Notes: generated by a model not told the origin, from the letters alone. A DNA stretch of 64,000 nucleotides from Alteromonas halophila (GCF_014651815.1 NZ_BMXP01000002.1:310001-374000), one strand, 5' to 3'. Shown: positions 1 to 10,848, counted from the stretch's first letter. A program made the numbers and translations.

Positions 1-149
<149 letters not shown>

Positions 150-2300
150 TTATGCGAAGTAAGATTTACCGTCGGCGGCCATCTGGCGAACGCCATCGGT
201 TACCTGGTAAATCGGGCCTAAGTGGGCGTATTTGTCCGCCATTTCGACGAAGTTCGCTAACCCAATGGTTTCAATCCAACGGAAAACGCCGCCACGGAAC
301 GGTGGGAAGCCCAGGCCGTATAACAACGCCATGTCGGCTTCTGAAGCACTGCCGACAATGCCTTCTTCCAGGCAACGAATGGCTTCGTTGGCCATAGGCA
401 CCATCAGACGCGCGATAATTTCGTCCTTGTCGAAATCCTTGCTGTCGCTGACGTGCTCTTTGAGTAGCGCATAGGTGTCGTCCGAGGCATTCTTGGTAGG
501 ACGGCCACGTTTGTCGGTGCCATACTCATAAAAGCCTTTGCCGTTTTTCTGGCCTAAGCGCTCGGCACGATACTGCAGGCTGACCGGATCGTTTCCAATT
601 TTCTGCATGCGCTCGGGAATGCCTTCGGCCATCACACCAGCGGCGTGATCGGCGGTGTCCATTCCTACCACATCCAACAGGTAAGCCGGACCCATCGGCC
701 AGCCAAAGGTTTTTTCCATTACCTTGTCCACGGCCACAAAATCAGCGCCGTCCAGCACTAACTTGCTGAAGCCAGCAAAGTAGGGGAACAGTACGCGGTT
801 AACCAGAAAACCGGGGCAGTCATTTACCACAATCGGCGTTTTACCCATCTTAAGCGCGGCGGCAACCACTGCATTTACGGTGTCGTCAGAGGTTTTTTCA
901 CCTCGGATAATTTCGACCAGTGGCATCTTATGCACGGGGTTAAAGAAGTGCATGCCCACAAAGCGCTCTGGCTTATCCAGGTTCTTTGCCAGCTGATTAA
1001 TTGAAATGGTCGAGGTGTTCGAGCAAATGATGGCGTCATCAGCCACCGTTTTCTCGGTTTCCTGAAGCACACTGGCTTTCACTTTGGCATTTTCTACCAC
1101 CGCCTCAATCACCAAATCGGCATCTTTCATGGCGTTGTAATCAAGGGTGGGTGTGATGTTATTCAGCGTCGACGCCATTTTCTTCGCATCAACCTTGCCT
1201 CGCTCCATGCCTTTGCTTAGGATTTTTGAGGCTTCTTTCAAGCCTAAGTCCAGCGCGTCGGTACTGATGTCTTTCATCACTACCGGCTGGCCTTTCACGG
1301 CCGCCTGATAGGCAATGCCACCGCCCATAATACCCGCTCCCAGTACAGCGTTTAGTTTGTTTTCTTTGGTTGCGGCCTTAGCCTGTTTTTTACCTTTGCT
1401 TTTCACCAGCTGGTCAGACAGGAAAATACCAATCTGCGCTTTGGCTGCATCGGTTTTAGCCAGCTTCACAAAACCTTCGTTTTCCAGCTTCAGCGCACCG
1501 TCGCGATCCATGCCAGAGGCATTTTTCACCGTTTCCACCATCATGTGCGGGGCGGGGTAATGCTTACCGGCTTTGGCTGCTACCATGGCGGCAGCGGTAG
1601 AAAAGCTCATGGCGGCTTCATTTTTATTCAGTTGCAGCGGCGCTTTTTTCTGATCGCGGCGCTTTTCCCAGTTAAGTGAACCACTGGCGGCGTCTTTAAG
1701 CATCGACAGCGCAGCCTCTTTCAGCGCCTCGGGCGCAACCACGGCATCAACAGCGCCTTCATTTAAGGCCTGCTGACCTTTACGATCTTTACCGGTGGTC
1801 ATCCACTCAAGCGCGTTGTCAGAACCAATCACACGCGGCAGACGCACAGTCCCGCCAAAGCCTGGCATCAGGCCCAGTTTTACTTCTGGCAAGCCTATGG
1901 AAGCGGTGGTGTCGGCCACACGCATGTCGCAGGCCAGGGTCATTTCACAGCCGCCACCTAAGGCAAAGCCATTAATGGCTGCCACAGTAGGGAAAGGCAA
2001 ATCTTCAAAACGGTCAAATACCTGCGCAGTTTTAGCTACCCACGACAACACTTCTTCGTCGTCTTTGGCGAACAGCTCGGTAAACTCGGTAATGTCCGCG
2101 CCAACGATAAAGGTGGATTTGTTACTGCGAACCAGCACACCCTTAATGTCATCACGTGACTTGAGGACCTGGGTTGCTTCGTCCAGTTCGCCAACGGTTT
2201 GCCGGTCAAATTTATTGACTGAACCTTCGGCATCAAACACCAGCTCAGCAAAGCCGTCATCAAGCAGGCTGACGGTCAGACTCTTGCCTGTGTATATCAT
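150..2300 (-). CDS. fadB: Fatty acid oxidation complex alpha subunit FadB
   Basis: Multifunctional enoyl-CoA hydratase / delta3-delta2-enoyl-CoA isomerase / 3-hydroxyacyl-CoA dehydrogenase that works with FadA on fatty acids. The 716-residue length is close to the usual 730. The N-terminal crotonase domain has the oxyanion-hole and catalytic segment around [16 protein letters not shown]. The central NAD-binding site is [13 protein letters not shown], and the dehydrogenase domain contains [19 protein letters not shown] chose the ATG at 2300 ([11 protein letters not shown]) because it has an AAGGAG site seven bases upstream and matches the FadB N-terminus. A longer reading frame to 2375 exists, but its extra 25 residues look unlike FadB. 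The upstream gap holds a PsrA-like operator, which suggests repression relieved by fatty acids (inference). Confidence 0.96.
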   Translation of the reverse strand: MIYTGKSLTVSLLDDGFAELVFDAEGSVNKFDRQTVGELDEATQVLKSRDDIKGVLVRSNKSTFIVGADITEFTELFAKDDEEVLSWVAKTAQVFDRFEDLPFPTVAAINGFALGGGCEMTLACDMRVADTTASIGLPEVKLGLMPGFGGTVRLPRVIGSDNALEWMTTGKDRKGQQALNEGAVDAVVAPEALKEAALSMLKDAASGSLNWEKRRDQKKAPLQLNKNEAAMSFSTAAAMVAAKAGKHYPAPHMMVETVKNASGMDRDGALKLENEGFVKLAKTDAAKAQIGIFLSDQLVKSKGKKQAKAATKENKLNAVLGAGIMGGGIAYQAAVKGQPVVMKDISTDALDLGLKEASKILSKGMERGKVDAKKMASTLNNITPTLDYNAMKDADLVIEAVVENAKVKASVLQETEKTVADDAIICSNTSTISINQLAKNLDKPERFVGMHFFNPVHKMPLVEIIRGEKTSDDTVNAVVAAALKMGKTPIVVNDCPGFLVNRVLFPYFAGFSKLVLDGADFVAVDKVMEKTFGWPMGPAYLLDVVGMDTADHAAGVMAEGIPERMQKIGNDPVSLQYRAERLGQKNGKGFYEYGTDKRGRPTKNASDDTYALLKEHVSDSKDFDKDEIIARLMVPMANEAIRCLEEGIVGSASEADMALLYGLGFPPFRGGVFRWIETIGLANFVEMADKYAHLGPIYQVTDGVRQMAADGKSYFA

Positions 2301-2471
2301 TTTGGTCTCCTTTGGCATTGGCCAGGATGTCAGAAAAACAACGTAACGAATGTTGTTCTTAATTGTGCAAAACACCGCTGTATGATCACCTGTGATCTTA
2401 CAGAAAGTGTTTCACGTGCGATGTCAGGTGGCTCGATTCTTGTCAAAGTCACCGAAAATTTCAATGAAAAG

Positions 2472-2489
2472 TTCAAACACCCGTTTCAA
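2472..2489. promoter_or_regulatory. PsrA-like fatty-acid operator candidate
   Basis: The sequence TTCAAACACCCGTTTCAA is an interrupted palindrome with core CAAAC-N4-GTTTC. PsrA (TetR family) in many gammaproteobacteria is known to bind C/GAAAC-N2-4-GTTTG/C near fad genes and to be released by acyl-CoA. It lies about 170 bases upstream of fadB. Assignment to PsrA rests on motif similarity and location only; no psrA gene is in the window. Confidence 0.45.
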
Positions 2490-2523
2490 TTTTAGGGAAT
2501 GTGGCATCGTAAGCAGCGATTTT

Positions 2524-2556
2524 CAAGTTCGAATTCCCCTTTTGAACTTGTATAAT
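2524..2556 (+). promoter_or_regulatory. Probable slt promoter with overlapping inverted repeat
   Basis: A perfect TATAAT at 2551-2556 lies 17 bases after a weak -35, TTCGAA at 2528-2533. Seven-base arms CAAGTTC (2524-2530) and GAACTTG (2544-2550) bracket the spacer, so a dimeric repressor bound there would block polymerase. It faces slt, whose start codon is at 2700. Confidence 0.5.
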
Positions 2557-2699
2557 GGGTGCGAATGGTGTCGAAAGCCAATCCAAAAAAATAATAGTCC
2601 GTAAAAACGCCGGAAATAGTTGATTACGAAAATAACGACCAGCAGCAGAGCCTGGAAGTGCGTCGCGCAATGCGACAGATGGTTTTTAAGGATGGCAGA

Positions 2700-4712
2700 A
2701 TGAAGCGAGCCGTTTCAGGGTTAAAGACGTTTTCAATAGCATTGCGCGTGGTGGTGCTGGCACTGGTGACTACCGCAGCCAGTGCAGAAAGTGCGCCTGA
2801 AAGTGCCCGCGAAAGTCAACGGGAGGCGTTTCGTGACGCCGAGGATGCCCTGCAGCTGGCCGCCCGAAACCGGTTAGGTGCTGCGCTTTCCAGGGCCAGC
2901 GGGCTTACCGATTATCCGCTGTACCCCTACCTTGAACGGCTGCGAATAAACCGTCACCTTACTATTCAGAACCGTGACATTGTCGAAACCTTTCTGGCGC
3001 GTTACGACGGCCAGCCGGTGACCTACGGCTTGCGCAGTCGCTGGTTGAAATACCTGGCAAAATACGGCCATAAGCAGGCGTTTCTGGCCAGCTATGAGGC
3101 CGGGATGGGGGCAGAAATCACCTGTCACTACCTGCGTTATCAACTGGAGGATACGCCGACGCCGGAGACATTGCTTCACCGCGTTGACAGTCTTTGGCTA
3201 AGTGGTAAGTCGCAGCCGAAAGCCTGCGACCCACTGTTCAGTACCTGGCAAAAGCAAGGGCTGATGACGCCGCAAAAGGTGTTGATGCGTATTGAGAAAG
3301 CCGCCAAAGGTGGCAGCATCAGGCTAATTCCCTATCTGCAGCGCAAACTACCGGACGACTGGCAGTACCTGGCTGAGCGCTGGCACAACGTCAGGCGTAA
3401 TCCAGCGGTGGTCAACCGTGCTTCCCTGTTCCCGCTTAACCATCCTGACCATGAAGCGGATATTCTGAGCTGGGGCATCGAACGACTGGCCTGGCGCGAT
3501 CCTGACGCCGCGATTAAAGCCTATTACCGCTGGCAGCGTGAGTCGCTGTTCAGCCAGCCTCAACTGCTAATGATGCATCGGGCGATTGCACTGAGTCTGG
3601 CCATTGATGATTCGCCGCAGGCCAGTGAATGGCTAAGACGGGCGGATGTGGACGGTGCCGATGAAGACGTTAAACGCTGGCATCTAGCTTACCTGCTGCG
3701 TCAGCAACGCTGGAAAGACGTGCTGACAGTGATAGGCCGGGCAAGCACCGAACGGCGCAATGACGATGCCTTTATTTACTGGCAGGCGCGCGCATTCGAC
3801 AAACTGGGCATGCCACAACAGGCCGGTATTCTGTACGACCGCTTAGCCAAAGAACGGCACTATTATGGCTTTATGGCCAGTGCCCGGCTGTCCCGGCCGC
3901 CAACGCTGGATCATGCGCCGGTACCGGTGGATGACACGGCCGTTGAGCGATTACGCCATCATCCTGCGGCTCAGCGGGCCTATGAATTTTTTAAGATGCA
4001 GCGCTATCTGGAAGCACGCCGGGAATGGCGTTTTCTGATGCGTCAGGTCAGTGATGAACAAATTAAATACCTGGCAGTACTGGCCAGTGAATGGGGCTGG
4101 CACGATCAGGCCATCGTCAGCTTCGCAAGAAGCGGTTACTGGAACGATGTCGAGCGCCGTTTTCCGCTGGCTTACCAGCCTGAGTTTGCCGACGCCGCGC
4201 AGCAGTTTGCTGTTCCCCAGGCGCTGGCCATGGCTATCGCCCGGCGTGAAAGCTCGTTTATGCAGGATGCCGTTTCGCCTGCCGGGGCCACGGGGCTGAT
4301 GCAGCTTATGCCGAATACCGCCCGTTATGTGGCCAACACAAACGTCAGTCGTGAAACACTGTTTCAGCCAAACCAGAACTTGCTGTACGGGGTGCAGTAC
4401 CTGCGGTATCTGATGGATAAAATGAAGAATAACCCGGTGCTGGTGATGGCGTCTTATAATGCGGGCTGGCAACGGGTGCTGGAGTGGCTGCCACAGGACG
4501 CGGCCATTCCAACGGATATCTGGATCGAGACCATTCCCTACCATGAAACCCGCGATTACGTAAAAGCGGTGCTGGCGTACCGGTACATTTACGAAAGCCA
4601 GCTGGGGGAATCGAGCAGAATATTTGAGTCACTCACCGATGCCATGATCCCGGCCGCCGAACAGCTTGAACGTCAGGGCAGTGTGAGCGCGGTGAACCTG
4701 ACCCCACAGTAG
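2700..4712 (+). CDS. slt: Soluble lytic murein transglycosylase
   Basis: Periplasmic enzyme that cleaves the MurNAc-GlcNAc bond of peptidoglycan to 1,6-anhydro-muropeptides. The 670-residue protein has a signal peptide (MKRAVSGLKTF, then a hydrophobic run ending TTAASA), a long alpha-superhelical U/L domain, and a C-terminal lysozyme-like domain. The latter has catalytic Glu517 in ARRESSF, the GLMQLMP motif and ASYNAG. Start: the ATG at 2700 is preceded by AAGGA and begins directly at the signal peptide; upstream in-frame ATGs lack this. Its products would be imported by an AmpG-type permease, and an AmpG-like gene lies at 45.6-47.0 kb. Confidence 0.93.
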   Translation: MKRAVSGLKTFSIALRVVVLALVTTAASAESAPESARESQREAFRDAEDALQLAARNRLGAALSRASGLTDYPLYPYLERLRINRHLTIQNRDIVETFLARYDGQPVTYGLRSRWLKYLAKYGHKQAFLASYEAGMGAEITCHYLRYQLEDTPTPETLLHRVDSLWLSGKSQPKACDPLFSTWQKQGLMTPQKVLMRIEKAAKGGSIRLIPYLQRKLPDDWQYLAERWHNVRRNPAVVNRASLFPLNHPDHEADILSWGIERLAWRDPDAAIKAYYRWQRESLFSQPQLLMMHRAIALSLAIDDSPQASEWLRRADVDGADEDVKRWHLAYLLRQQRWKDVLTVIGRASTERRNDDAFIYWQARAFDKLGMPQQAGILYDRLAKERHYYGFMASARLSRPPTLDHAPVPVDDTAVERLRHHPAAQRAYEFFKMQRYLEARREWRFLMRQVSDEQIKYLAVLASEWGWHDQAIVSFARSGYWNDVERRFPLAYQPEFADAAQQFAVPQALAMAIARRESSFMQDAVSPAGATGLMQLMPNTARYVANTNVSRETLFQPNQNLLYGVQYLRYLMDKMKNNPVLVMASYNAGWQRVLEWLPQDAAIPTDIWIETIPYHETRDYVKAVLAYRYIYESQLGESSRIFESLTDAMIPAAEQLERQGSVSAVNLTPQ

Positions 4713-4801
4713 TCTGGCAGAGTGTGCCCCCCCCCTTTTCAGCCGCGAATATGCTAGACTGGCGCCATCGTGAGCTGGCCGCATGGCCCTAACCAATGTG
4801 A

Positions 4802-6130
<1,329 letters not shown>

Positions 6131-6133
6131 CCA

Positions 6134-6865
6134 ATGACGACTGCCGTGGCCGGCAATGAGCTTACCATTCTGCTGATTGTTGCTACGGCAGCCGGTCTGG
6201 CGATGCCGGCTGGTGCGTTATTGTCGCGCATCCGGGGCTTTCAGACGCAATGGCGAGAGCAGGAACTGCGACACGGCATTATGGCGCTGGGTGCGGGCGC
6301 ACTTATCTCTGCGGTGGCTCTGGTGCTGGTGCCCGAAGGGGTAAAAGAAGTCTCAGTGCTGGCCGCGTGTCTGTGTTTCGTAGGCGGTGCGCTGGCGTTT
6401 ATGGGCCTAGACATTTATCTGGCACGTAAAAAGACCTCCGGCAGCCAGCTGGCGGCCATGCTTACTGACTTTGTGCCTGAATCGCTGGCGCTGGGCACCA
6501 CCGCAGCGCTGGGCGGTGGCACGCTGCTACTGGGCGTATTGATCAGCATTCAGAATCTGCCCGAAGGCTTTAACGCTTACCGCGAAATGACCCGCACCAA
6601 CAAGCAGCGCCGTAACCGTATTTTGTTGCTGTTTATTCTAATGGCGCTGCTGGGTCCGCTGGCCAGTCTGGTGGGCTACTTTTACCTGTCGGATTATCCC
6701 CACTTGATAGGGGGGATCATGCTGTTTGCCGCCGGCGGCATTCTGTATTCAGTATTGCAGGATGTGGCACCGCAAATTCGCATGGAAAATCACTGGTTAC
6801 CGCCGCTCGGCGGTATTCTTGGCTTTTTGGTCGGCTTACTGGGGTACATGCTGGAACGCGGCTGA
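6134..6865 (+). CDS. ZIP-family-like metal transporter
   Basis: Inner-membrane protein of 243 residues with about seven to eight hydrophobic helices. Two short motifs identify the ZIP fold: DFVPESLALG (residues 112-121) in the TM4 position and IQNLPEGFNAY (139-149) in the TM5 position. Family members usually have HN-x-PEG and HE-x-PE there, so the usual histidines are replaced by Asp and Gln/Asn, which may change metal specificity or indicate a divergent role. A third PEG (LVPEGV, 65-70) lies early. It starts three bases after pepQ without a strong ribosome-binding site, which suggests translational coupling. Substrate is unknown; divalent cations such as zinc, manganese or iron would be usual for the family. 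Confidence 0.75.
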   Translation: MTTAVAGNELTILLIVATAAGLAMPAGALLSRIRGFQTQWREQELRHGIMALGAGALISAVALVLVPEGVKEVSVLAACLCFVGGALAFMGLDIYLARKKTSGSQLAAMLTDFVPESLALGTTAALGGGTLLLGVLISIQNLPEGFNAYREMTRTNKQRRNRILLLFILMALLGPLASLVGYFYLSDYPHLIGGIMLFAAGGILYSVLQDVAPQIRMENHWLPPLGGILGFLVGLLGYMLERG

Positions 6866-7067
6866 CGCTGCGCCTGTCCCGGCCTGCCATTCGCGGCAAC
6901 AATCAACACCACTGCTCCATTTTCCAAACTGATGCGTAGCAAGAACTATGAATTAATTCAGCTTGTTAGGGATAGGTCTGCCAAGCGGGCAGAGCGGCCG
7001 CATCTTCCCTGGTAACAGACTGGCGAAACGTATCCTTGTGTGCGCAAACAGCAAAAGGAAAAGGCGT

Positions 7068-7661
7068 ATGGACGTTATTTGCACGCGCTGTGGCGCTCAG
7101 CAAACGTACGAGGCTCCGCAAGAGGGGCAGTCTTTGCTGTGTGCTCGCTGCGAGCACCCTATTGTCAAAGCCACACAGCGCAACAACCGGCCCGCACTAA
7201 TGCTTACTCTGGCTGCGATGATCCTGTATTTCCCGGCCAACTTCTATCCTATTCTGACCATGACTTATTTAGGCCGCAGTACTGAGAACACCATACTCAG
7301 CGGTGTGATGACCTTGTACAGCGACGGAATGTGGGGGCTGGCACTGCTGGTGTTTTTTGTCAGTATTGTGGTGCCGCTGGTAAAAATTGTTGCGCTACTG
7401 TACCTGCTGCTGATCGCACAACATGTGAAGTTATTGAGCAAAAAGCATCAGGTTGCCCTGTTGCACTATGTCGATAAACTTGGCCCCTGGTCGATGCTTG
7501 ATGTCTTTCTTGTGGCCATCCTGGTCGCTCTGGTCAAGCTGCAGGACCTGGCACGGGTAGAGCCGGGGCCCGGCATTGTTGCCTTCGCCGGCGTGGTGAT
7601 CACCACCTTAATTGCATCGCAAATCTTCGACAGCCGCTTGCTGTGGAAGCAAAACAAGTAA
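7068..7661 (+). CDS. Single-domain PqiA-like membrane protein
   Basis: A 197-residue inner-membrane protein of the PqiA family, which works with MCE proteins in lipid movement across the envelope. The N-terminus carries two CxxC zinc-ribbon pairs (C5/C8 in CTRC, C25/C28 in CARC), followed by four hydrophobic helices, including PLVKIVALLYLLL and the conserved GPWSMLDVFLVAILVALVK. E. coli PqiA has two such units in tandem, so this is a half-length, one-unit version. I chose the ATG at 7068 (MDVICTRCG) because AAGGAA lies just upstream; an upstream in-frame extension would put unrelated sequence before the zinc ribbon. The next gene encodes its MCE partner. Confidence 0.85.
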   Translation: MDVICTRCGAQQTYEAPQEGQSLLCARCEHPIVKATQRNNRPALMLTLAAMILYFPANFYPILTMTYLGRSTENTILSGVMTLYSDGMWGLALLVFFVSIVVPLVKIVALLYLLLIAQHVKLLSKKHQVALLHYVDKLGPWSMLDVFLVAILVALVKLQDLARVEPGPGIVAFAGVVITTLIASQIFDSRLLWKQNK

Positions 7662-7709
7662 TGCCCAGCCGAATGGCCCAGCAGAATGTAGTAATACGGG
7701 GAACTGACT

Positions 7710-8684
7710 ATGAATGAGTACGGCCACGATTCAGATAACAGCGGGACGCAGAAACGCCGGCGTTACAAACGCAAGGCGAAGGTCTCTGAGGGTGCCGGAC
7801 GTCACTGGGTCTGGCTCATTCCGGTTTTTGCCATCGCGCTGACCAGCTTTATTGTGTGGCGTAACCTGCCGCCGGAAGGTGAGCAAATTATTATCTCCAT
7901 CACTGATGCCGACGGTATTAAGAAAGGCCAGACCCGGCTGCGGTACAAAGGTATGGACGTGGGGGATGTCGAGTCGATGACGTTTAACAGTGAGCTCAGT
8001 CAGGTTGATGTGACCCTGCACGTAAACAAAGAAATGATGCCGCTGATGCGAGACAATACGCAGTTCTGGGTGGTACGGCCGGAATTCAGCACCAGCGGTG
8101 TCAGTGGTATCGCCACCATTGTTTCCGGCCCCTATATCACCTTTAAACCCGGTGAGGGCGATGCGCAGCGAAAGTTTCAGGCACTCGACAGACCGCCCAT
8201 TCTCAAACGCGACGGTACACGGGTTGAGATCGTCAGTGGCCAGCTCCACAATATTGCGCCCGGTGACAGTATTTACTACAAAGAAGTGCCGGTGGGCAAA
8301 GTGTATGCCTATCAGTTACAAAGCGAAAAGGTCATCCTGTATGGACAAATCCATGCGCCATACGACAAGCTGCTGCGCACCAACAGCGTGTTCTGGGAGC
8401 AAAGCGGTGTAGAGATGGACGTAGGCCTGACGGGCGTTTCGGTGTCTTCAAACCCAATTGTGAGTCTGTTGAACGGCGGCCTTAGTTTTGCCACCCCCGC
8501 AGAATTTGGTAAGCGCGCATCACCTGGAGCGCGCTTTAGCCTTGCGCAGGATCCCGACGAAGAGTGGAAGAACTGGACACCGGCAATTGACCTGCCTGAG
8601 CGCATTATCGATCAGGAAGGAGAGAGCCATGGGAGTAAAGATCTGGTGTCTTCTACCGCGAAAAGTGCGGTATCAGGAAAGTAA
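7710..8684 (+). CDS. MCE-domain (PqiB-like) lipid transport protein, two-domain form
   Basis: A 324-residue protein with a basic cytoplasmic start (KRRRYKRKAK), one membrane helix at about 32-50 (VWLIPVFAIALTSFIVW) and a periplasmic part with two MCE repeats. The repeats cover about residues 57-150 (with TSGVSGIATIVSGPYI) and 172-262 (with LTGVSVSSNPIVSLLNGGL). MCE proteins form hexameric rings or tubes that carry lipids between inner and outer membrane. E. coli PqiB has three MCE domains and a PqiC lipoprotein partner; here there are two and no pqiC follows. It is 48 bases downstream of the PqiA-like gene and they probably act together. Confidence 0.86.
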   Translation: MNEYGHDSDNSGTQKRRRYKRKAKVSEGAGRHWVWLIPVFAIALTSFIVWRNLPPEGEQIIISITDADGIKKGQTRLRYKGMDVGDVESMTFNSELSQVDVTLHVNKEMMPLMRDNTQFWVVRPEFSTSGVSGIATIVSGPYITFKPGEGDAQRKFQALDRPPILKRDGTRVEIVSGQLHNIAPGDSIYYKEVPVGKVYAYQLQSEKVILYGQIHAPYDKLLRTNSVFWEQSGVEMDVGLTGVSVSSNPIVSLLNGGLSFATPAEFGKRASPGARFSLAQDPDEEWKNWTPAIDLPERIIDQEGESHGSKDLVSSTAKSAVSGK

Positions 8685-8688
8685 AGCA

Positions 8689-8714
8689 AGGAGGCGGGCA
8701 GTCGCCCACCTCCT
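8689..8714. terminator. Hairpin between convergent MCE gene and S9 peptidase gene
   Basis: An 11-base stem, AGGAGGCGGGC / GCCCACCTCCT with one G-U pair, and an AGTC loop. It sits directly after the MCE stop codon and just before the stop of the convergent peptidase gene. The T-run is weak on both sides, so terminator strength is uncertain. Confidence 0.5.
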
Positions 8715-8719
8715 CTGTA

Positions 8720-10765
8720 CTACATCGAGGCCTGTATTTTTTCGCTGATTTCAGGCAGGTAATCCAGCCCGTGCACAATGTCGATGCTCGACCCTTCAAA
8801 GTCATCACCGACCGGCTGCACCCGTCCGCCCAGACAGTTGCCCAGGAACGATTCGGCAACGGCAAAAAATGACAGGTTATTTTCCGGTTTCTGAAAGCCA
8901 TGGCCTTCATCCGGATACAGCACATACGACACCGGGATGTCCCGCGCTTTCATGGCCTCAACAATCTGATCAGACTCGGCCTGCTTGACCCTGGGGTCAT
9001 TGGCGCCCTGAGCGATAAGCAGCGGCCTTTGTATTTTATCGACGTGGGTAATGGGTGAGCGCTCCTTCATCAGCGCCAGACCTTCCTCGGTTTCCGGATT
9101 GCCGATGGCGTTATAAAATACCTGACGGAAGCTCTCCCAGTACGGCGGAATCGACTCCAGCAGCGTAACCAGGTTGGATGGCCCGACAATATCCACCCCG
9201 CAACTGAATGCTTTCGGCGTAAACGTCAGCCCGACCAGCGTTGCGTAGCCGCCATAACTGCCACCCATAATGGCGACCTCATCGGCCGTGGTAATGCCTT
9301 GCTCCACCGCCCAGTTTTTGGCATCGATAATGTCGTTATGTATCGCCCGTGCCCATTCTTTGTTACCGGCATTGACGAAATCTTTACCAAAGCCAGTGGA
9401 AGAGCGGTAATTCACCTGCAATACCGAATACCCACGGTTCGTCAGCCACTGGGCAGTAGAGTTAAAGCCATAGCTGTCGCGCGCCCACGGCCCGCCATGT
9501 ACCAGCATTACCAGTGGTGACGTGGTACTTGGGTCGCCGTCCTGATCCGGATCAGCCTCCAGCGGGATAGACAAATAGCTGACCAGTTCCAGTCCATCCC
9601 TGGAAGGGATCACAACGCCCTGCATTTTGGTCATTTTAAGGTTATTGATTTCTGGCTGGGTGACGAACAGTTTATCCAGTTCGCCGGTGTCAGTATTAAA
9701 CACTTTGTACACCGGTGAACTGTCGCTGTCATCGGTGTAGACCGTCCAGAACTGATTGTCCAGCGATTGTGCCAGCACCTGCGAGCCACCCGATAACTGC
9801 GCGTTAAATTCTTTTATCACTGGTGCGTAGTCATCATCAGTGGCGTACCAGACCGGCCGGATATGATCGAGCGCGTACGCAAACGGTTCGTGGGTCAGAG
9901 GGTTGACCAGTACATTTGAAATGTCGACCTTTTCGCTGCTGGCAATGACCGTTGGCGTGTCTTCACCCAGCATCAGATGCACCAGCGCAGCTTTGTCACG
10001 GTTGCGGCTGTCCAGCATGTACACGCCTTCGTTAGCTTCATCGAAACCGACAATATTGGTGGTCAGCATGTCCTGTGCGGGAATATTGAACCACGTTTGC
10101 CAGCCATCGGCTGTTTTTTGCAGAATGTCACCAGAGCCGTCAGGCTGTGTTTTCATGGCCAGGCGTACGTTTAAGTCGTTATCGATAAAGAACTGACCAT
10201 AGCCAGGGTTTTCTGCCAGCAGGGTGCGTTCACCGTCTGACAGGCTTACTTTGTACACGTCGTGCCAGCGCGGATCACGGTCATTCATGCCCACCACCAC
10301 CACACCGGGATGCTGCTCACTCTGGCCAATCATGTTGGCTTGCACGCCTTCGAAAGGTGACAGGTCAAGGGTCTCACCGCTTTGCAGATCGACACTGTAA
10401 AGGTGCCAGTTTTCATCACCGTTTTGATCCTGCGTATACAGGACATGCTGGCTGTCCAGTGCCCAGAAGTGGCTTGGAATACCGCGGCCGGTATCATTGG
10501 TGATAGGGCTGGCGCTGTTAAAGTCGCCACGCTCACCGACCCACAGGTTCATGACGCCGTCCACCGGCGCCCGAAAACTCATTTTTGTGGCATCCGGGCT
10601 CAGCCGGCCCTGGTAGCGCCGCGGATTGCCAAACAGCACATCTCTGGGGATCAGCGGTGGGGGAGAAACCGTTTCAGCGGTGGGGCCGGGGGCGGTATTT
10701 GTAGTACAACCGGCGAGTGCACCGGCCATAGCTAATGCGACAATCGCAGTACGTAGGTAATTCAT
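8720..10765 (-). CDS. S9-family prolyl oligopeptidase-like lipoprotein
   Basis: Serine peptidase of 681 residues with an N-terminal lipoprotein signal (MNYLRTAIVALAMAGALAGC), so it is probably anchored in the periplasm. A beta-propeller of WD40-like/TolB-like segments is followed by an alpha/beta-hydrolase domain with nucleophile Ser503 in GGSYGGYA, an acid in QGANDPRVK, and a His in YPDEGHGF. Such enzymes cleave peptides after proline or act as acyl-aminoacyl peptidases; specificity cannot be read from the sequence. The start at 10765 is supported by AAGGGA upstream and by the lipobox; a longer frame to 10864 adds a non-signal sequence. It is monocistronic and convergent with the MCE gene. 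Confidence 0.88.
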   Translation of the reverse strand: MNYLRTAIVALAMAGALAGCTTNTAPGPTAETVSPPPLIPRDVLFGNPRRYQGRLSPDATKMSFRAPVDGVMNLWVGERGDFNSASPITNDTGRGIPSHFWALDSQHVLYTQDQNGDENWHLYSVDLQSGETLDLSPFEGVQANMIGQSEQHPGVVVVGMNDRDPRWHDVYKVSLSDGERTLLAENPGYGQFFIDNDLNVRLAMKTQPDGSGDILQKTADGWQTWFNIPAQDMLTTNIVGFDEANEGVYMLDSRNRDKAALVHLMLGEDTPTVIASSEKVDISNVLVNPLTHEPFAYALDHIRPVWYATDDDYAPVIKEFNAQLSGGSQVLAQSLDNQFWTVYTDDSDSSPVYKVFNTDTGELDKLFVTQPEINNLKMTKMQGVVIPSRDGLELVSYLSIPLEADPDQDGDPSTTSPLVMLVHGGPWARDSYGFNSTAQWLTNRGYSVLQVNYRSSTGFGKDFVNAGNKEWARAIHNDIIDAKNWAVEQGITTADEVAIMGGSYGGYATLVGLTFTPKAFSCGVDIVGPSNLVTLLESIPPYWESFRQVFYNAIGNPETEEGLALMKERSPITHVDKIQRPLLIAQGANDPRVKQAESDQIVEAMKARDIPVSYVLYPDEGHGFQKPENNLSFFAVAESFLGNCLGGRVQPVGDDFEGSSIDIVHGLDYLPEISEKIQASM

Positions 10766-10848
10766 ATTGTTCCCTTTATATATTCCGGTCAGGCAGGGTC
10801 CAATACGACATGAGCAGAACTCTTTGTCCCTGAATTTGCTGCAAAATA

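Larger units (their letters stand above)
2301..2699. other. Divergent intergenic region between fadB and slt
   Basis: About 400 bases with no gene I would accept. It holds several dyads: GATCAC-CT-GTGATC at 2384-2397, the PsrA-like TTCAAAC-ACCC-GTTTCAA at 2472-2489, and CAAGTTC/GAACTTG arms at 2524-2550 overlapping a sigma70-type promoter for slt. This is the likely control region for both fadBA and slt. Confidence 0.6.

Noticed and set aside
1795-2346. Long frame on the plus strand opposite fadB
   Set aside because: It is antisense to a clear FadB domain, has low-complexity Ser/Arg/Pro composition and no ribosome-binding site.
2301-2375. N-terminal extension of FadB
   Set aside because: The added 25 residues do not resemble FadB and the internal ATG at 2300 has an excellent ribosome-binding site.
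3951-4544. 197-codon frame opposite slt
   Set aside because: Antisense to the conserved transglycosylase domain; composition (His/Arg/Gln-rich) is typical of a shadow frame.
7731-8249. 172-codon frame opposite the MCE gene
   Set aside because: Antisense to two well-defined MCE domains; no ribosome-binding site or family.
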